Assembly (NCBI GenBank): GCA_015228935.1
Contig: JADGCO010000014.1
Coordinates: forward strand, 1-61,716
Source of the DNA: Magnetococcales bacterium
GTDB lineage: Bacteria > Pseudomonadota > Magnetococcia > Magnetococcales > DC0425bin3
DNA length: 61,716 nt
Direction: 5' to 3'
Shown here: positions 36,129 to 45,538 of the stretch, in pieces
Layout of the letters: every line of letters starts with the position of its first letter
Numbering within the stretch: position 1 is the stretch's first letter
The notes under the pieces: generated by a model
Seen by the model: only the letters and a program-made list of their open reading frames with translations
Databases searched by the model: none
What the model was told of the DNA's origin: nothing
Position numbers and translations under genes: made by a program

Positions 36129-36917
36129 ATGAAAAAAATTACCGCCGAACAGCATACCCACCACTCCTTCGACGAGGATTTGCGGCGTCTGGACACCATG
36201 CTGCTGGAGATGTTCGATCAGGTCATCGCCCTGCTCCAGGATGCCATCAAGGCCATGACCGAGGTCGATCAGGAACTGGCCTCTGCCGTGGTCAAACGCG
36301 ACCGGGCCATTGACGAACTCGAAATTCGCGTGGAAAACCAGGCCGTGCGCATACTGGCCTTGCGTGAACCCAAGGCCGTTGATCTGCGCTGGGTCATTGC
36401 CGCCCTGGAGTCATCCTCCGATCTCGAACGCATGGGCGACATGGCCAAAAACATTGCCAAACGGGTGGCCATCCTGGCCCACTTTGTCCCCATCGAAGGC
36501 ATCGAGGGCATCGTGCCCATGGCCCGCCTGATTCTGGATTCCCTGGCCAAACTCCGCCAGGCCTGGGCCGAAAAAAACTCCACCCTGGCCCTCGAAACCT
36601 GGACCGGCGATGCCGATGTGGATACCCATTTTGACGTCACCTTTAAAAATCTCCTTTTTTCAATGATCTATACACCACAGAACATTACCCCCAGCACCCA
36701 TCTGTTGTTCATCGCCAAAAATCTGGAAAGAATCGGCGATCATGTCACCAACATAGCCGAGGCCCTGTATTATCTTGAAACCGGTCGCAAACTTGACAGC
36801 GTCCGTCCCAAAACCGATGCCCACTACAGCACGCTCATTCCCCAAAACGCGACATTGCCCAACTCCCAAACCACGGCATCGCCCAACCCTGCTTCCAGTG
36901 AGCCACCTGCCAAATAA
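36129..36917 (+). CDS. phoU: phosphate signalling protein PhoU
   Basis: PhoU is a cytoplasmic helical bundle that links the Pst transporter to PhoR and limits phosphate uptake. This 262-residue copy contains two PhoU repeats, each with the E/D-x-x-x-D metal motif: SSDLERMGDMAKNIAKR (about 98) and AKNLERIGDHVTNIAEA (about 200). The last 40 residues are a Pro/Thr/Ser-rich tail beyond the usual fold. It begins four bases after pstB. No phoB or phoR is in the window, so the partner kinase is elsewhere. Confidence 0.93.
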   Translation: MKKITAEQHTHHSFDEDLRRLDTMLLEMFDQVIALLQDAIKAMTEVDQELASAVVKRDRAIDELEIRVENQAVRILALREPKAVDLRWVIAALESSSDLERMGDMAKNIAKRVAILAHFVPIEGIEGIVPMARLILDSLAKLRQAWAEKNSTLALETWTGDADVDTHFDVTFKNLLFSMIYTPQNITPSTHLLFIAKNLERIGDHVTNIAEALYYLETGRKLDSVRPKTDAHYSTLIPQNATLPNSQTTASPNPASSEPPAK

Positions 36918-37037
36918 AGTCCGCCCGGATTGAACAATAATATTCTTGTCACCTGAAAACCTATCTCTTGAAATAATAAAGAAGATCATGGCATACCTGT
37001 TTACGGGGAGACCCCCGATCAAAACCAAGGAGATTGT

Positions 37038-38078
37038 ATGAGTTTGTTATCGAAACACGTTTTTTTGGCTTCGACCTGTCTGGTTGCCACCCTGACACTT
37101 GCTTCAGAAGCGTTGGCCCGGGAACAGATTCGCATTGTCGGCTCTTCCACTGTTTTCCCGTTTTCCACCCGCGTGGCCGAACAGTTCGGCAAAACCACAA
37201 AATTCAAGACCCCTGTCGTTGAATCGACCGGTACGGGTGGTGGCATCAAGCTTTTTTGCGGCGGGGTTGGCGAGACGCATCCCGACATAGCCAATGCCTC
37301 GCGCCGGATCAAGGAGAGCGAGGTCAAAACCTGTGCCGGCAATGGCATCACCGCCATCACCGAAGTCAAAATCGGCTTTGACGGCATCGCCATCGCCAAC
37401 AGCAAAAAGTCCCCCCGCATTAAACTGAACCTGCGGGACATTTTCCTGGCCCTGGCCAAAGAGGTTCCGGTCAACGGCAAACTGACCGCCAATCCCCACA
37501 AGACCTGGAAAGAGGTCAATCCGGAACTGCCTGCCACCCAGATTCGCGTCCTGGGACCGCCCCCCACCTCTGGGACCCGCGATGCTTTTGTCGAACTGGC
37601 CATGGAGGGAGGCTGTAAAACCTTTCCGGAAATCGCCGCCATCAAGGATGAAAAACAGTTCAAAGCCGTCTGTCAAACTCTGCGCGAAGATGGCGCTTAT
37701 GTCGAAGCCGGTGAAAACGACAACCTGATCGTACAAAAACTCTCTGCCGACATCTCTTCCATAGGTGTTTTCGGCTACAGTTTTCTGGAACAAAACCTCG
37801 ACAACATCCAGGGCAGTATCGTCGGCGGTCAGGAACCAACCCTGGAAAACATTTCCAGTGGCAAATACCCCATCTCCCGCTCCCTGTTCGTCTACATCAA
37901 GAACGCCCATGTCGGAACGGTGCCGGGCATCAAGGAATTCGTCGATGAATTCACAAGTGATCGGGCCTGGGGCGAAGAAGGCTATCTGACCGACAAGGGC
38001 CTGATTCCCCTCCCCGCCAGTGAAAGATCCAAATACCGGCAGGATGCCATCAGTATGAAAAAGCTGGAGATGAAATAA
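37038..38078 (+). CDS. pstS: periplasmic phosphate-binding protein PstS
   Basis: This is a phosphate-binding protein of 346 residues with a signal peptide ending near SEALARE. Phosphate-binding motifs are VGSSTVFPF, ESTGTGGGIKLFCGG, NASRRIKESE and GPPPTSGTRDAFVE. The SD site AGGAG precedes the ATG. In most operons pstS comes first and is the strongest expressed gene. Here it is last, after a 120-base gap following phoU. That gap may hold its own promoter, but I see no convincing Pho box in it. Confidence 0.93.
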   Translation: MSLLSKHVFLASTCLVATLTLASEALAREQIRIVGSSTVFPFSTRVAEQFGKTTKFKTPVVESTGTGGGIKLFCGGVGETHPDIANASRRIKESEVKTCAGNGITAITEVKIGFDGIAIANSKKSPRIKLNLRDIFLALAKEVPVNGKLTANPHKTWKEVNPELPATQIRVLGPPPTSGTRDAFVELAMEGGCKTFPEIAAIKDEKQFKAVCQTLREDGAYVEAGENDNLIVQKLSADISSIGVFGYSFLEQNLDNIQGSIVGGQEPTLENISSGKYPISRSLFVYIKNAHVGTVPGIKEFVDEFTSDRAWGEEGYLTDKGLIPLPASERSKYRQDAISMKKLEMK

Positions 38079-38161
38079 CCGGTCATCCGTCACTGCATGA
38101 CGGACCCTTCCGCAGCGGGAGCCTGCAACAGTCGGCATTCACTCCCAAATATATCATGCAT

Positions 38162-38203
38162 GGCTCACCAGTCCCGGTCGCGATACGGATTGGTGAGCCT
38201 TTT
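38162..38203 (+). terminator. intrinsic terminator of the pst operon
   Basis: A 9-bp perfect stem, GGCTCACCA at 38162-38170 and TGGTGAGCC at 38191-38199, is followed by TTTT on the plus strand. It lies 84 bases after the pstS stop and inside the last codons of the convergent Sel1 gene, whose stop codon is part of the left arm. The loop is long at 20 bases, which weakens the call. Confidence 0.5.
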
Positions 38204-40321
38204 GATGACCTGACCGGAGAAAAAATCCTGAAAAGCCGGCTGGCGCAAAAAATCCAAAAAATCAGCATGTTCCTCATATTCGTCCAATTCATCTTCAGCA
38301 GACCCTTCATCAGACAATTCATTGTTTTCATTATTATTTATTTTATCCTCAGACCCGTTTTCCCTGTTTTTTTCCGGATTTAGTTTATTTTCAGTTCGGT
38401 TTTCCGGTGGAACATGATCTGGCACCGTTGCCGCAAAGGTCGTCAATTCCTGTCGCACATTCAAGGATGCCGGATTGGTTGCCACAAGCTTCAACACGTT
38501 CTCAGCCGACTGGATGCCTCCCTGCCGGGCAGTTTCCAAAAACAATCTGGCTTTTTCCAAATTTTGTCGGGTCCCGATTCCTCCGGCCAGGAGCAGGCCG
38601 GTGAGATAGGCGGCTTCGGGACTGTTCCTGGCCGCAAAACGTCGCAACCAGCGATAGGCTGCAACAGGTCGAGTGGATTCCTCTGCACCGGAACCGATGC
38701 CCAGATGCAGTAAACTCAGACGAATCCCGGCTGCCGCCTCCAGGCGATAGGCTGCCACCTCCAGCCATTGTCTGGCCTTGACCGGGTTGGTCCGCACGCC
38801 ATGTTTTCCCAGGCGATAGAGATCGCCCAGAATCAAGGCACAGGTTTTGGACCCGGCATCGGCACCTTTGCGCATGAAATGCATGGCCAGACCGGTATTG
38901 GGTCGGGATTGAATTCCTGCAAGGCGCAAGATGCCATGGAGGCAAAGACTCTCTTCATCGCCAAATCTGACACCCAGTCGGACCAATCTGGATACATTTT
39001 TCCAATCAACAGGTTTTTCGACTTGCGCCATTTCCAAATATGCCAGACGGAAAGCAGAAACACCATCCTTCATGTCAACAGCCTTGGTCAACCACTTTTT
39101 GGCTTCTCTGGTATCTTTCTCCACCCCCACAACGCCATCTGAATAAGCCCAACCAAGGATGGTTGCTGCTTGAGCATGGCCGGATTCAGCCGCTGTACGC
39201 AACCGAAACAAAGCATTCGCAGTTTCTTGCACAGTACCTTGTCCATACAAACTGAGTCCATCCGCCATAACATGCCCTGCTGGATACCCTTTCTCACGAC
39301 TTTTATTGAACCAATAAAAAGCTCGCACAGGATTGGACGGCACCTTAAAATGGCCATGATAATATAAAGTTCCGATCTCTAATTCCAGATTGTCATAACT
39401 CGGCTTTTCCAACAGACACTGCAATGTCTTTTGCAAAACTATGTCATGATTCAAATGTTTGCCAGATATTCCCCGCCAATTTAATCTGGCTAATAATCGA
39501 CATGAACTCAATGATCCTTTTTGTAATGCATATTCATACCACGCTTTAGCCTTGACCATATTTCTTGGTAAATCAAAACCTTGTAAATATTTTTTGCCTA
39601 TTTTTTCAGCTGCGGCTGCATGACCATTTCTGGCAGCCTTTTCCATCCAGACTAAGCTTTTCCTTATATCAAAAGGCAATACATTATCTCCAGTATCATG
39701 CAGTCCCATAAAATATTGTGCATCCGCATCCTCTCCTTCAGCGGCTTGGCGAATGAGGCTCATACCTTGCTCCTTGTCTGTTGGCAAGGAATGTCCATAA
39801 TAATATTCACTTCCCAGTATATATGCCGCACTTTCCTTGCCAACCAATAATGCCTGATTTTCCATTTGTTGTGATTTTTCAATATTTTGTTCAACTCCCC
39901 AACCCATTCGATACAGGATTGCCAAATGAATCATGCTGCGCCAGGACCCACGGGAAACAGCCTCCTGGATCCATGGCAATCCATCAGCAACCAGATCAGC
40001 ATCCAAGATTGGCCGAATGTATGTAAATCCAAGATAATCCATGGCCATAAGATGTCCCTGTTGTGCCGCCTTGCGCAACCAATACCGACATGTACTCATA
40101 TCTCCCCGGCCATCCAATTCCAGGTACAGAGATTTACCCAACTGATATTGTGCCTCCGCATTCCCAGACTCAGCCAAGCGCACTCCCTCCGTGAATAAAA
40201 TGTATTGACCATTCATCTTCAAAAATTCACGCTGTTCTCCCAAGGCTGTATTAGCATGAAAAAAGAATGAGCAGATAAACAATTTAGCAATAATAGCACT
40301 ATATATAATTGATAAATTCAT
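38165..40321 (-). CDS. secreted Sel1-repeat (SEL1-like) protein
   Basis: This 718-residue protein has a signal peptide (MNLSIIYSAIIAKLFICSFFFHANTALG) and about a dozen Sel1-like repeats across residues 45-610. The repeats follow the pattern A...G..A...LG..Y..G.....D...A..W...A...G. An acidic Asn/Glu-rich tail follows (about 640-680) and the end reads RQPAFQDFFSGQVIKRLTNPYRDRDW. Sel1 proteins act as protein-interaction scaffolds, and some serve as immunity proteins for type VI effectors. It lies directly downstream, on the same strand, of a protein with the effector-type N-terminal domain, so that possibility is worth testing. GGAGG precedes the ATG. Confidence 0.85.
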   Translation of the reverse strand: MNLSIIYSAIIAKLFICSFFFHANTALGEQREFLKMNGQYILFTEGVRLAESGNAEAQYQLGKSLYLELDGRGDMSTCRYWLRKAAQQGHLMAMDYLGFTYIRPILDADLVADGLPWIQEAVSRGSWRSMIHLAILYRMGWGVEQNIEKSQQMENQALLVGKESAAYILGSEYYYGHSLPTDKEQGMSLIRQAAEGEDADAQYFMGLHDTGDNVLPFDIRKSLVWMEKAARNGHAAAAEKIGKKYLQGFDLPRNMVKAKAWYEYALQKGSLSSCRLLARLNWRGISGKHLNHDIVLQKTLQCLLEKPSYDNLELEIGTLYYHGHFKVPSNPVRAFYWFNKSREKGYPAGHVMADGLSLYGQGTVQETANALFRLRTAAESGHAQAATILGWAYSDGVVGVEKDTREAKKWLTKAVDMKDGVSAFRLAYLEMAQVEKPVDWKNVSRLVRLGVRFGDEESLCLHGILRLAGIQSRPNTGLAMHFMRKGADAGSKTCALILGDLYRLGKHGVRTNPVKARQWLEVAAYRLEAAAGIRLSLLHLGIGSGAEESTRPVAAYRWLRRFAARNSPEAAYLTGLLLAGGIGTRQNLEKARLFLETARQGGIQSAENVLKLVATNPASLNVRQELTTFAATVPDHVPPENRTENKLNPEKNRENGSEDKINNNENNELSDEGSAEDELDEYEEHADFLDFLRQPAFQDFFSGQVIKRLTNPYRDRDW

Positions 40322-40422
40322 TTATTAGCCTCCATTATATCATGGAAAACATTTCCGGGTTTTTAATATTGGTTTATTAAACAACCCGGAAATGAGTCTA
40401 TGGATTTACCTGCGAGATACCT

Positions 40423-41604
40423 TTACTCACCCTCTTTTATTTTTGGGGACACAGGCGATCCTGGAGAGGTTGAAGGCGTCGAAGGTTTTGGACGCCATTT
40501 TGATTTTAGTTTGTTGAATTCGGTGTTCAGACACTCTAAATCTGTTCCTTGACCCTTTTTGCTGCATATTTCCAGAGCAGACCTGTTAAAAACCTGCTCC
40601 AGATAGTCATCCTTCTGGTCATCAGGAACCGTTGGAAGAGTATATACACCAAGAACCTCCGATGGTGTCACTTCTCCATTCGCAACTGCCTGATTGTTGG
40701 ACCAAGCATTATTAACTGCTCCTTTGGTCATCTTTTTATAGACCTTGTTAACCCCACCCGCAGACAAGATCCCTAATACACCATACTTCAGCCCCTTTCT
40801 GATTACTTCCTTGGTTGCCTCTTTTCCCGTTGGAGAAGAGCCTGGAGTATTTTGTGCCAGGATCATTAGCCCGCCATTGTCGTGTGATTCAACCGACTGG
40901 CCTTCATTTTGTTGAATAGCAGTCTCACCCTGATCACCCGCATACCCGAACTTGTTGGAATCCTGGCCGGAGTTCTCATACGCATTCAGGTAGGCATTGG
41001 TTCCGTCAACATCATACGGATCATCGGCACGAGAAGCCATGATCCTGGCCAAGCCGGGATTTATGGACAACAACCCGTTCGATGCCGAATAAGAGGATGT
41101 GCCAAGTGGTGACTTGCTGGGCCTGAATTTGGCCACGGCATCCGGGGCTTGTTGCCCAGAATACAGGGTTTGTCCTGTCCTGGACTGATTGGAGTGACCA
41201 AGAAAGCCGTTCAACTCACCCAACGTTTTGTTGACAGATTTTCCTGTATCCCAGTATGAGGGATCATCTTTTCGTGCCGGAGCCTTCAACCCCAAGAAAC
41301 TTCTGGAGAAGGTATGGGCATCATTCAGATTGCTCTCCATGCGGTTCAATGTCGTTGGATCTTTCTGTGACATGGCTGTCCCCAAATCCTGCCGCAGATA
41401 CTCCATATGCTGGGGATCTCCGGTCATATGAGCCACCAAAAACTCCGGGGTTGGATTCAGTCCGGTAACACGTTGCACCTGTTGCCTCGCCCGGTTGGCT
41501 GCCAGATATTGATCGTATTCGGTTTTGGCCTCGGTGATTCCTTTCCTGCTCCCATTCAGAATGTTGGAAACCTGATTTTTGATGCCGTCGTCAAACTTGT
41601 ACAC
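40423..41604 (-). CDS. effector-family protein sharing the N-terminal domain of the Tlde1-like toxins
   Basis: The first 140 residues of this 393-residue protein match the N-terminal domain of the two proteins at 57122-58210 and 59338-60570. Shared features are an N..N/S..K motif, EYDQYLAAN, GLNP, LVxHxTGDPxHMEYL, and the FLGLKAP/YFGMDAP region. The C-terminal part differs: a Ser/Gly-rich linker, a hydrophobic stretch (GLKYGVLGILSAGGV, about 285), then a region with C-x10-C and a Pro-rich end. I do not recognise the C-terminal domain; it may be a different toxin or a neutral version. I start at GTG 41604, with GGGAG seven bases upstream, because it aligns with the starts of its relatives. Confidence 0.75.
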   Translation of the reverse strand: MYKFDDGIKNQVSNILNGSRKGITEAKTEYDQYLAANRARQQVQRVTGLNPTPEFLVAHMTGDPQHMEYLRQDLGTAMSQKDPTTLNRMESNLNDAHTFSRSFLGLKAPARKDDPSYWDTGKSVNKTLGELNGFLGHSNQSRTGQTLYSGQQAPDAVAKFRPSKSPLGTSSYSASNGLLSINPGLARIMASRADDPYDVDGTNAYLNAYENSGQDSNKFGYAGDQGETAIQQNEGQSVESHDNGGLMILAQNTPGSSPTGKEATKEVIRKGLKYGVLGILSAGGVNKVYKKMTKGAVNNAWSNNQAVANGEVTPSEVLGVYTLPTVPDDQKDDYLEQVFNRSALEICSKKGQGTDLECLNTEFNKLKSKWRPKPSTPSTSPGSPVSPKIKEGE

Positions 41605-41779
41605 TTTCCGTCTCCCTGGTTGCAACACATTTTACCCGGCAAGGGATGAAGACTTCAATCCACTACCGGAGGTCGGAGTGAAGCCACACTGAAACATCTT
41701 AAATATTACTGTCTGACAAAACAGACCCTTGCCTCGCATTTTATTTCACGAAGCTTCAGCAAATTCCTGCCCAGAAAAC

Positions 41780-41807
41780 AAAAAACCCCACAGTTTCCCG
41801 AGGGGTT
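41780..41807 (-). terminator. intrinsic terminator reading leftward
   Basis: On the minus strand AACCCC, a 12-base loop and GGGGTT are followed by a run of T. It lies about 175 bases upstream of the effector-family gene and would block leftward transcripts from entering it. The gene-free stretch 41605-42190 holds otherwise only the repeated segment at 42017-42100, which matches 43263-43345. Confidence 0.5.
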
Positions 41808-42190
41808 GAATCAAATACAAACAGACGGCACCTGCCAGACAACAAGAAACAGTTCCCGATAGTCGTGGCAAGGATACACCGGTTTTGAGCCCCCCATCAA
41901 GAAAAATAAATGATCGATTCCAAAATAATCAGCCCTTGATCACCGACAGGCTATGCCGGCACATCTTCGTATGCTATGCCTGTTTTTTTTGCAGATTTTG
42001 GTAGACGGAATAAGTGAAATGCCGGACAATCTGCAACCAGAGGCGATGTTTCCGCCTGGCTTGGCACCATCGCATCGGAGAGTGAAAACGTGCCATTGGA
42101 ACCTCATCGCCCGCACGGCTCCTTGAAAACTGCAAGTCGGTAAATTACAATTTCCTTTCTGTAGGTTGGAACAGGGAGGAACAAGCGTTC

Positions 42191-43162
42191 TTGAATGCTC
42201 TCGCAACAAAAACCTGCTGGCACTGTCTGGTCGGCGCAACGCTGAAAATGCTGTTGGAACCCGTCGGCATCGATGTGCGTTCAGAAGTCCAGGTTGTCTC
42301 TCTCCCGCCCAAGGCAGACCTGATCCTGATCCAGCGCCATACAGGTGGGTGGACAGAAGAACAGCGTCTGTTCCTGGCTGACGGATTGCGGGATCTCGAT
42401 GCAGACCATATTCTGATCGAAATGAAGGTCACCGAAAACCTGCATGAAGGTGTTCTGTCCCAGATCACGGTCTATGACACCTTGTACCTGAAAACCGCCG
42501 GTCTGGAGCGGCAGCAGTTGCGGAGCGTCATCATCAGTTCCACGACTCCTCATAAGGATTTTCTTGAGCAGTTTGCCTTTGAACCTGTTGGACCAAGAGG
42601 CGTTTATGAAAGCAAGCCACGATGGGGTGGTGCCGTTCGTCTGATTTTGCTGAACGAACTGGCGGATGAAGCCCGGAACGCTCCTTTAAAGTGTTTTTCC
42701 AGCCGCATGGAAGAGCGGAAAAAAGCGTTCGAGACAGTCAAACGTGCAGGGTTGTTCAGGCTCTCTGTTGCATTTGAACGAATCATGGTCGGCCTGTGGA
42801 GGTTGCTGATGAAAGGTGCATTGGACATTCCAGAAATAGAGGGTATCACCCCCGAGGACGTTGCCCAACTTGGGAAAGAATGGTTCGAATCGATGGTGGA
42901 GATGACACCTGATGAGGAACTTTTTTCTTTGCCAAAATTTGGGCATCACTTGGAGTTGAAGCTTCAGGAAGGCCGCCAGGAAGGTGGAGCCACCATTTTG
43001 CTCCAAATCCTCCATCACCGTTTTCCTGATTTGCCGACTTGGGTCGAGTCTAAAGTGTCTATCTCCGATCTCGACGCACTACGCATATGGACAGATCGAG
43101 CAATAGATGCATGCTCACTGCAGGACATTTTTGACGACAAGACGGATGGTGGAACGACATAA
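42191..43162 (+). CDS. Rpn/PD-(D/E)XK nuclease-like protein with DUF4351 domain
   Basis: This 323-residue protein has an N-terminal half that looks like the PD-(D/E)XK fold found in Rpn/transposase-like nucleases (KADLILIQ, then ADHILIEMKVTENL with an E-x-K). Residues about 275-318 match DUF4351 (LLQILHHRFPDLPTWVESKVSISDLDALRIWTDRAIDACSLQDIF pattern). Such proteins are abundant, often multicopy, and linked to recombination. The start is TTG, supported by GGGAGGAA nine bases upstream. A decayed partial copy of this gene and its upstream region follows at 43263-43515. Confidence 0.65.
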   Translation: MNALATKTCWHCLVGATLKMLLEPVGIDVRSEVQVVSLPPKADLILIQRHTGGWTEEQRLFLADGLRDLDADHILIEMKVTENLHEGVLSQITVYDTLYLKTAGLERQQLRSVIISSTTPHKDFLEQFAFEPVGPRGVYESKPRWGGAVRLILLNELADEARNAPLKCFSSRMEERKKAFETVKRAGLFRLSVAFERIMVGLWRLLMKGALDIPEIEGITPEDVAQLGKEWFESMVEMTPDEELFSLPKFGHHLELKLQEGRQEGGATILLQILHHRFPDLPTWVESKVSISDLDALRIWTDRAIDACSLQDIFDDKTDGGTT

Positions 43163-43262
43163 ACGCGGGGCAACCGTGAACACTTTTGACTCGTCTGGCC
43201 AGATTCTGGGTATTTTTATAGAACCTCCTTACGGATTTTGATGAACTACAAGGGTGCAATAC

Positions 43263-43515
43263 TGGACAATCCGTAACCAGATGCGCTATTTCCGCGTGGC
43301 TTGTGTCATCTGCCTGGACGGTGAGTACGTGCCATCGGAACCCTTGCTCTCGAACGGTTGCCGCTTGCGGTGCCATCCGTCTGATTCTTCTGAACGAACT
43401 GGTGGATGAATCCCAGAATGCTCCTTTAAAGTGTTTTTCAAGTCGGCATGAGGAGCGGGCAAAAGCATTCGCGACAGTCAAACGTGCAGGATTGTTCAGA
43501 CTCTCTCCGGCGAAA
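43263..43515 (+). pseudogene. decayed partial copy of the DUF4351 gene
   Basis: Positions 43263-43345 repeat the region before the preceding gene (42017-42100). 43368-43515 then encodes a stretch almost identical to its residues about 151-195 (RLILLNEL, ESQNAPLKCFSSR, AFATVKRAGLFRL). The start, the nuclease motifs and the DUF4351 end are missing, so it is a deletion remnant of a tandem copy. It abuts the 3' end of the convergent radical SAM gene. Confidence 0.75.
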
Positions 43516-43553
43516 CGATGTAAACACAACGTATTGATCGGTTCGTTTTTTCT

Positions 43554-44462
43554 TCAACACTTGATCGCCGACAAACAACGCCGACACATTTGCGCCAAGG
43601 TAGCGTCGATCATGCGTTGGCGTCCGGGAGAGCGCAACAACTCCTCCAGGGGTGTCCGGGCCACATTGCCATAACTGAATCTTTGCATGAAATCATGGCA
43701 ACAAACATACATATTGCCACCCACACCAAAATGAAGATTGCCATCCAGTCGTTTGTCAATACACCCCTTGACGCAGGACAATTCAATTTTATTATCAATG
43801 AAGGGACGCAACTCCCCGCCCCGATCCGACAGCGGAAACAGGGTGACCTGGTAGCCATAATGGGCAAACTCCGTCGCCAACTCCGCGTGACGTGCCCGGT
43901 GGTCGGCATCCTGCTGCCCCAGAACCATGAGAATGGCCGTCAGATTTTTCGGTTTTATATGCGATCCCAAACGGTGCAGATTGTCCCGCAATTTTTCCGC
44001 CTGTCCGGAGGAACCACCCGTCATCCGCCGATACATATCCGGCTCGACCGTCGGTACATCGATGAGAAAATAACTCGAAAAAAGCGGCAGATTGTCAAAC
44101 AAATAATCAAGAATGGCCGGGGTCAGGTTGGTGCCGTTGGTAATGTTCCAGTAGCGCAAGCGCCTGGCCTTGATCTGCTCAAGACGCTCGATAAAATGAG
44201 GATCGATGGTGGGTTCGGCATAGGAAGAGTGGGTGATCAGATTGATTTTGACCGGCAGGGCCAAAACCTGGTCGAGAATATGGGTGTATGCATCCATGGC
44301 CATGATCCGGGAGGGAAAAGCATCCCAGTGACCATAGAAACAGTATTGACAACGGCGGTTACAAAAGTTGATGGTCTCGATCTGGACATTGATTTTGGCA
44401 CTCAGGCCCAGATCCGCCGGGGCAGGAGCGGGGTTTTCCGAACTGATTTCCGGTTCTGACAT
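43554..44462 (-). CDS. radical SAM protein with SPASM-like C-terminus
   Basis: This 302-residue protein has the radical SAM cluster motif CNRRCQYC (about 33-40), which binds a 4Fe-4S cluster and S-adenosylmethionine. The C-terminal cysteines CVKGC, CCHDF and CRRC fit a SPASM-type auxiliary cluster domain. Such enzymes modify peptides or small molecules; no precursor peptide gene is seen nearby. The start follows a Pro/Ala-rich tail. It lies 36 bases downstream of the peptide ABC transporter operon on the same strand, so it may be its last gene. That could tie it to a transported peptide, which is speculation. Confidence 0.82.
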   Translation of the reverse strand: MSEPEISSENPAPAPADLGLSAKINVQIETINFCNRRCQYCFYGHWDAFPSRIMAMDAYTHILDQVLALPVKINLITHSSYAEPTIDPHFIERLEQIKARRLRYWNITNGTNLTPAILDYLFDNLPLFSSYFLIDVPTVEPDMYRRMTGGSSGQAEKLRDNLHRLGSHIKPKNLTAILMVLGQQDADHRARHAELATEFAHYGYQVTLFPLSDRGGELRPFIDNKIELSCVKGCIDKRLDGNLHFGVGGNMYVCCHDFMQRFSYGNVARTPLEELLRSPGRQRMIDATLAQMCRRCLSAIKC

Positions 44463-44498
44463 GGCATGACTTTCATTTTTAGATTGTTGCTCTGATAC

Positions 44499-45452
44499 CT
44501 ATTGAAAGAGATGGCAAACCACAGTCCGCCCATCCGCAAGCGCGGCTGGTTTGGGAATCTCCTCTCTGCACCGGGACGTCACATCCGGGCATCTGGCCGC
44601 AAAACGACATCCAGGTCCCAAATTGACTGGAGAGGGAATTTCTCCCTGCACAAGGGGCCGGAGACGTTGTCGCTCAACTCCCGGATCGGGTACCGGATTG
44701 GCCGCCACCAACAAACGGGTATAGGGGTGCATCGGTTCAAAAAATATGCGATCCGCCGGGCCGCACTCCACAATGCCGCCCAGATACATGACGGCCATGC
44801 GGTCGGACACATGCCGCACCATGGAAAGATCGTGGGCAATGAACAGCATGGCCAAACCGAGGGAGGCTTTCAATTCATCCAACAGACGGACAATCTGGGC
44901 CTGCACGGAGACATCCAGGGCCGATACCGGTTCGTCACACACCAGAAAACGCGGCTCCACGGCCAGGGCACGGGCAATACCAAGGCGCTGGCGTTGGCCA
45001 CCGGAAAACTCGTGTGGATACCGCGACAGATGATCTGGATGCAAACCCACCCGCTCCAGCCAGAATGCCACCCGCTCCCGCACGGCAGCCTCGCCCCGCA
45101 CCAAACCCTGCAAGCGCAACCCCTCGCCAACCAGATCCAGGACCGTCATACGCGGATTCAGGGAAGAGAACGGGTCCTGGAAAATCATCTGCATGCGCCG
45201 ACCCAGGCGTTGGAAATCCGCCGTCGTCAAACGGTCCGGCAATCTATTCCCTTCAAACAAAATCTCACCCGAGGTTTTCTCCAGCAGACCCACCACGACC
45301 CGGGCCAGGGTGGACTTGCCCGAACCGCTTTCGCCGACAAGACCCATCACTTCATGGGGTCGAATGGCCAGGGAAACCCGATCCACGGCATGCAGGATGC
45401 GTTGGCGTCCCAGACGAAACTGTTTGCTGACATGGTTGATTTCCAGGATCAC
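44499..45452 (-). CDS. peptide ABC transporter ATP-binding protein (DppF/OppF-like)
   Basis: This ATPase subunit of 317 residues has Walker A GESGSGKST (about 41), signature FSGGQRQRLGIARALA, Walker B FLVCDEPVSALD and the switch His. The C-terminal oligopeptide-type extension (PDPGVERQRLRPLVQGEIPSPVNLGPGCRFAARCP) with its four cysteines marks the Opp/Dpp family. The start is GTG at 45452. It follows the dppD-like gene after a 240-base gap filled by a MITE-like repeat, an unusual break within such operons. Confidence 0.92.
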   Translation of the reverse strand: MILEINHVSKQFRLGRQRILHAVDRVSLAIRPHEVMGLVGESGSGKSTLARVVVGLLEKTSGEILFEGNRLPDRLTTADFQRLGRRMQMIFQDPFSSLNPRMTVLDLVGEGLRLQGLVRGEAAVRERVAFWLERVGLHPDHLSRYPHEFSGGQRQRLGIARALAVEPRFLVCDEPVSALDVSVQAQIVRLLDELKASLGLAMLFIAHDLSMVRHVSDRMAVMYLGGIVECGPADRIFFEPMHPYTRLLVAANPVPDPGVERQRLRPLVQGEIPSPVNLGPGCRFAARCPDVTSRCREEIPKPAALADGRTVVCHLFQ

Positions 45453-45538
45453 GGTACATTATCCGCTGATTGCACAATTGAGGCTGGAGGATGAAGGCTG
45501 GGGAAATGACATATTCCCTGTTGATAACGACTTGTACG

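Noticed and set aside
36918-37037. Pho box before pstS
   Set aside because: No pair of CTGTCAT-like repeats with 11-base spacing is present.
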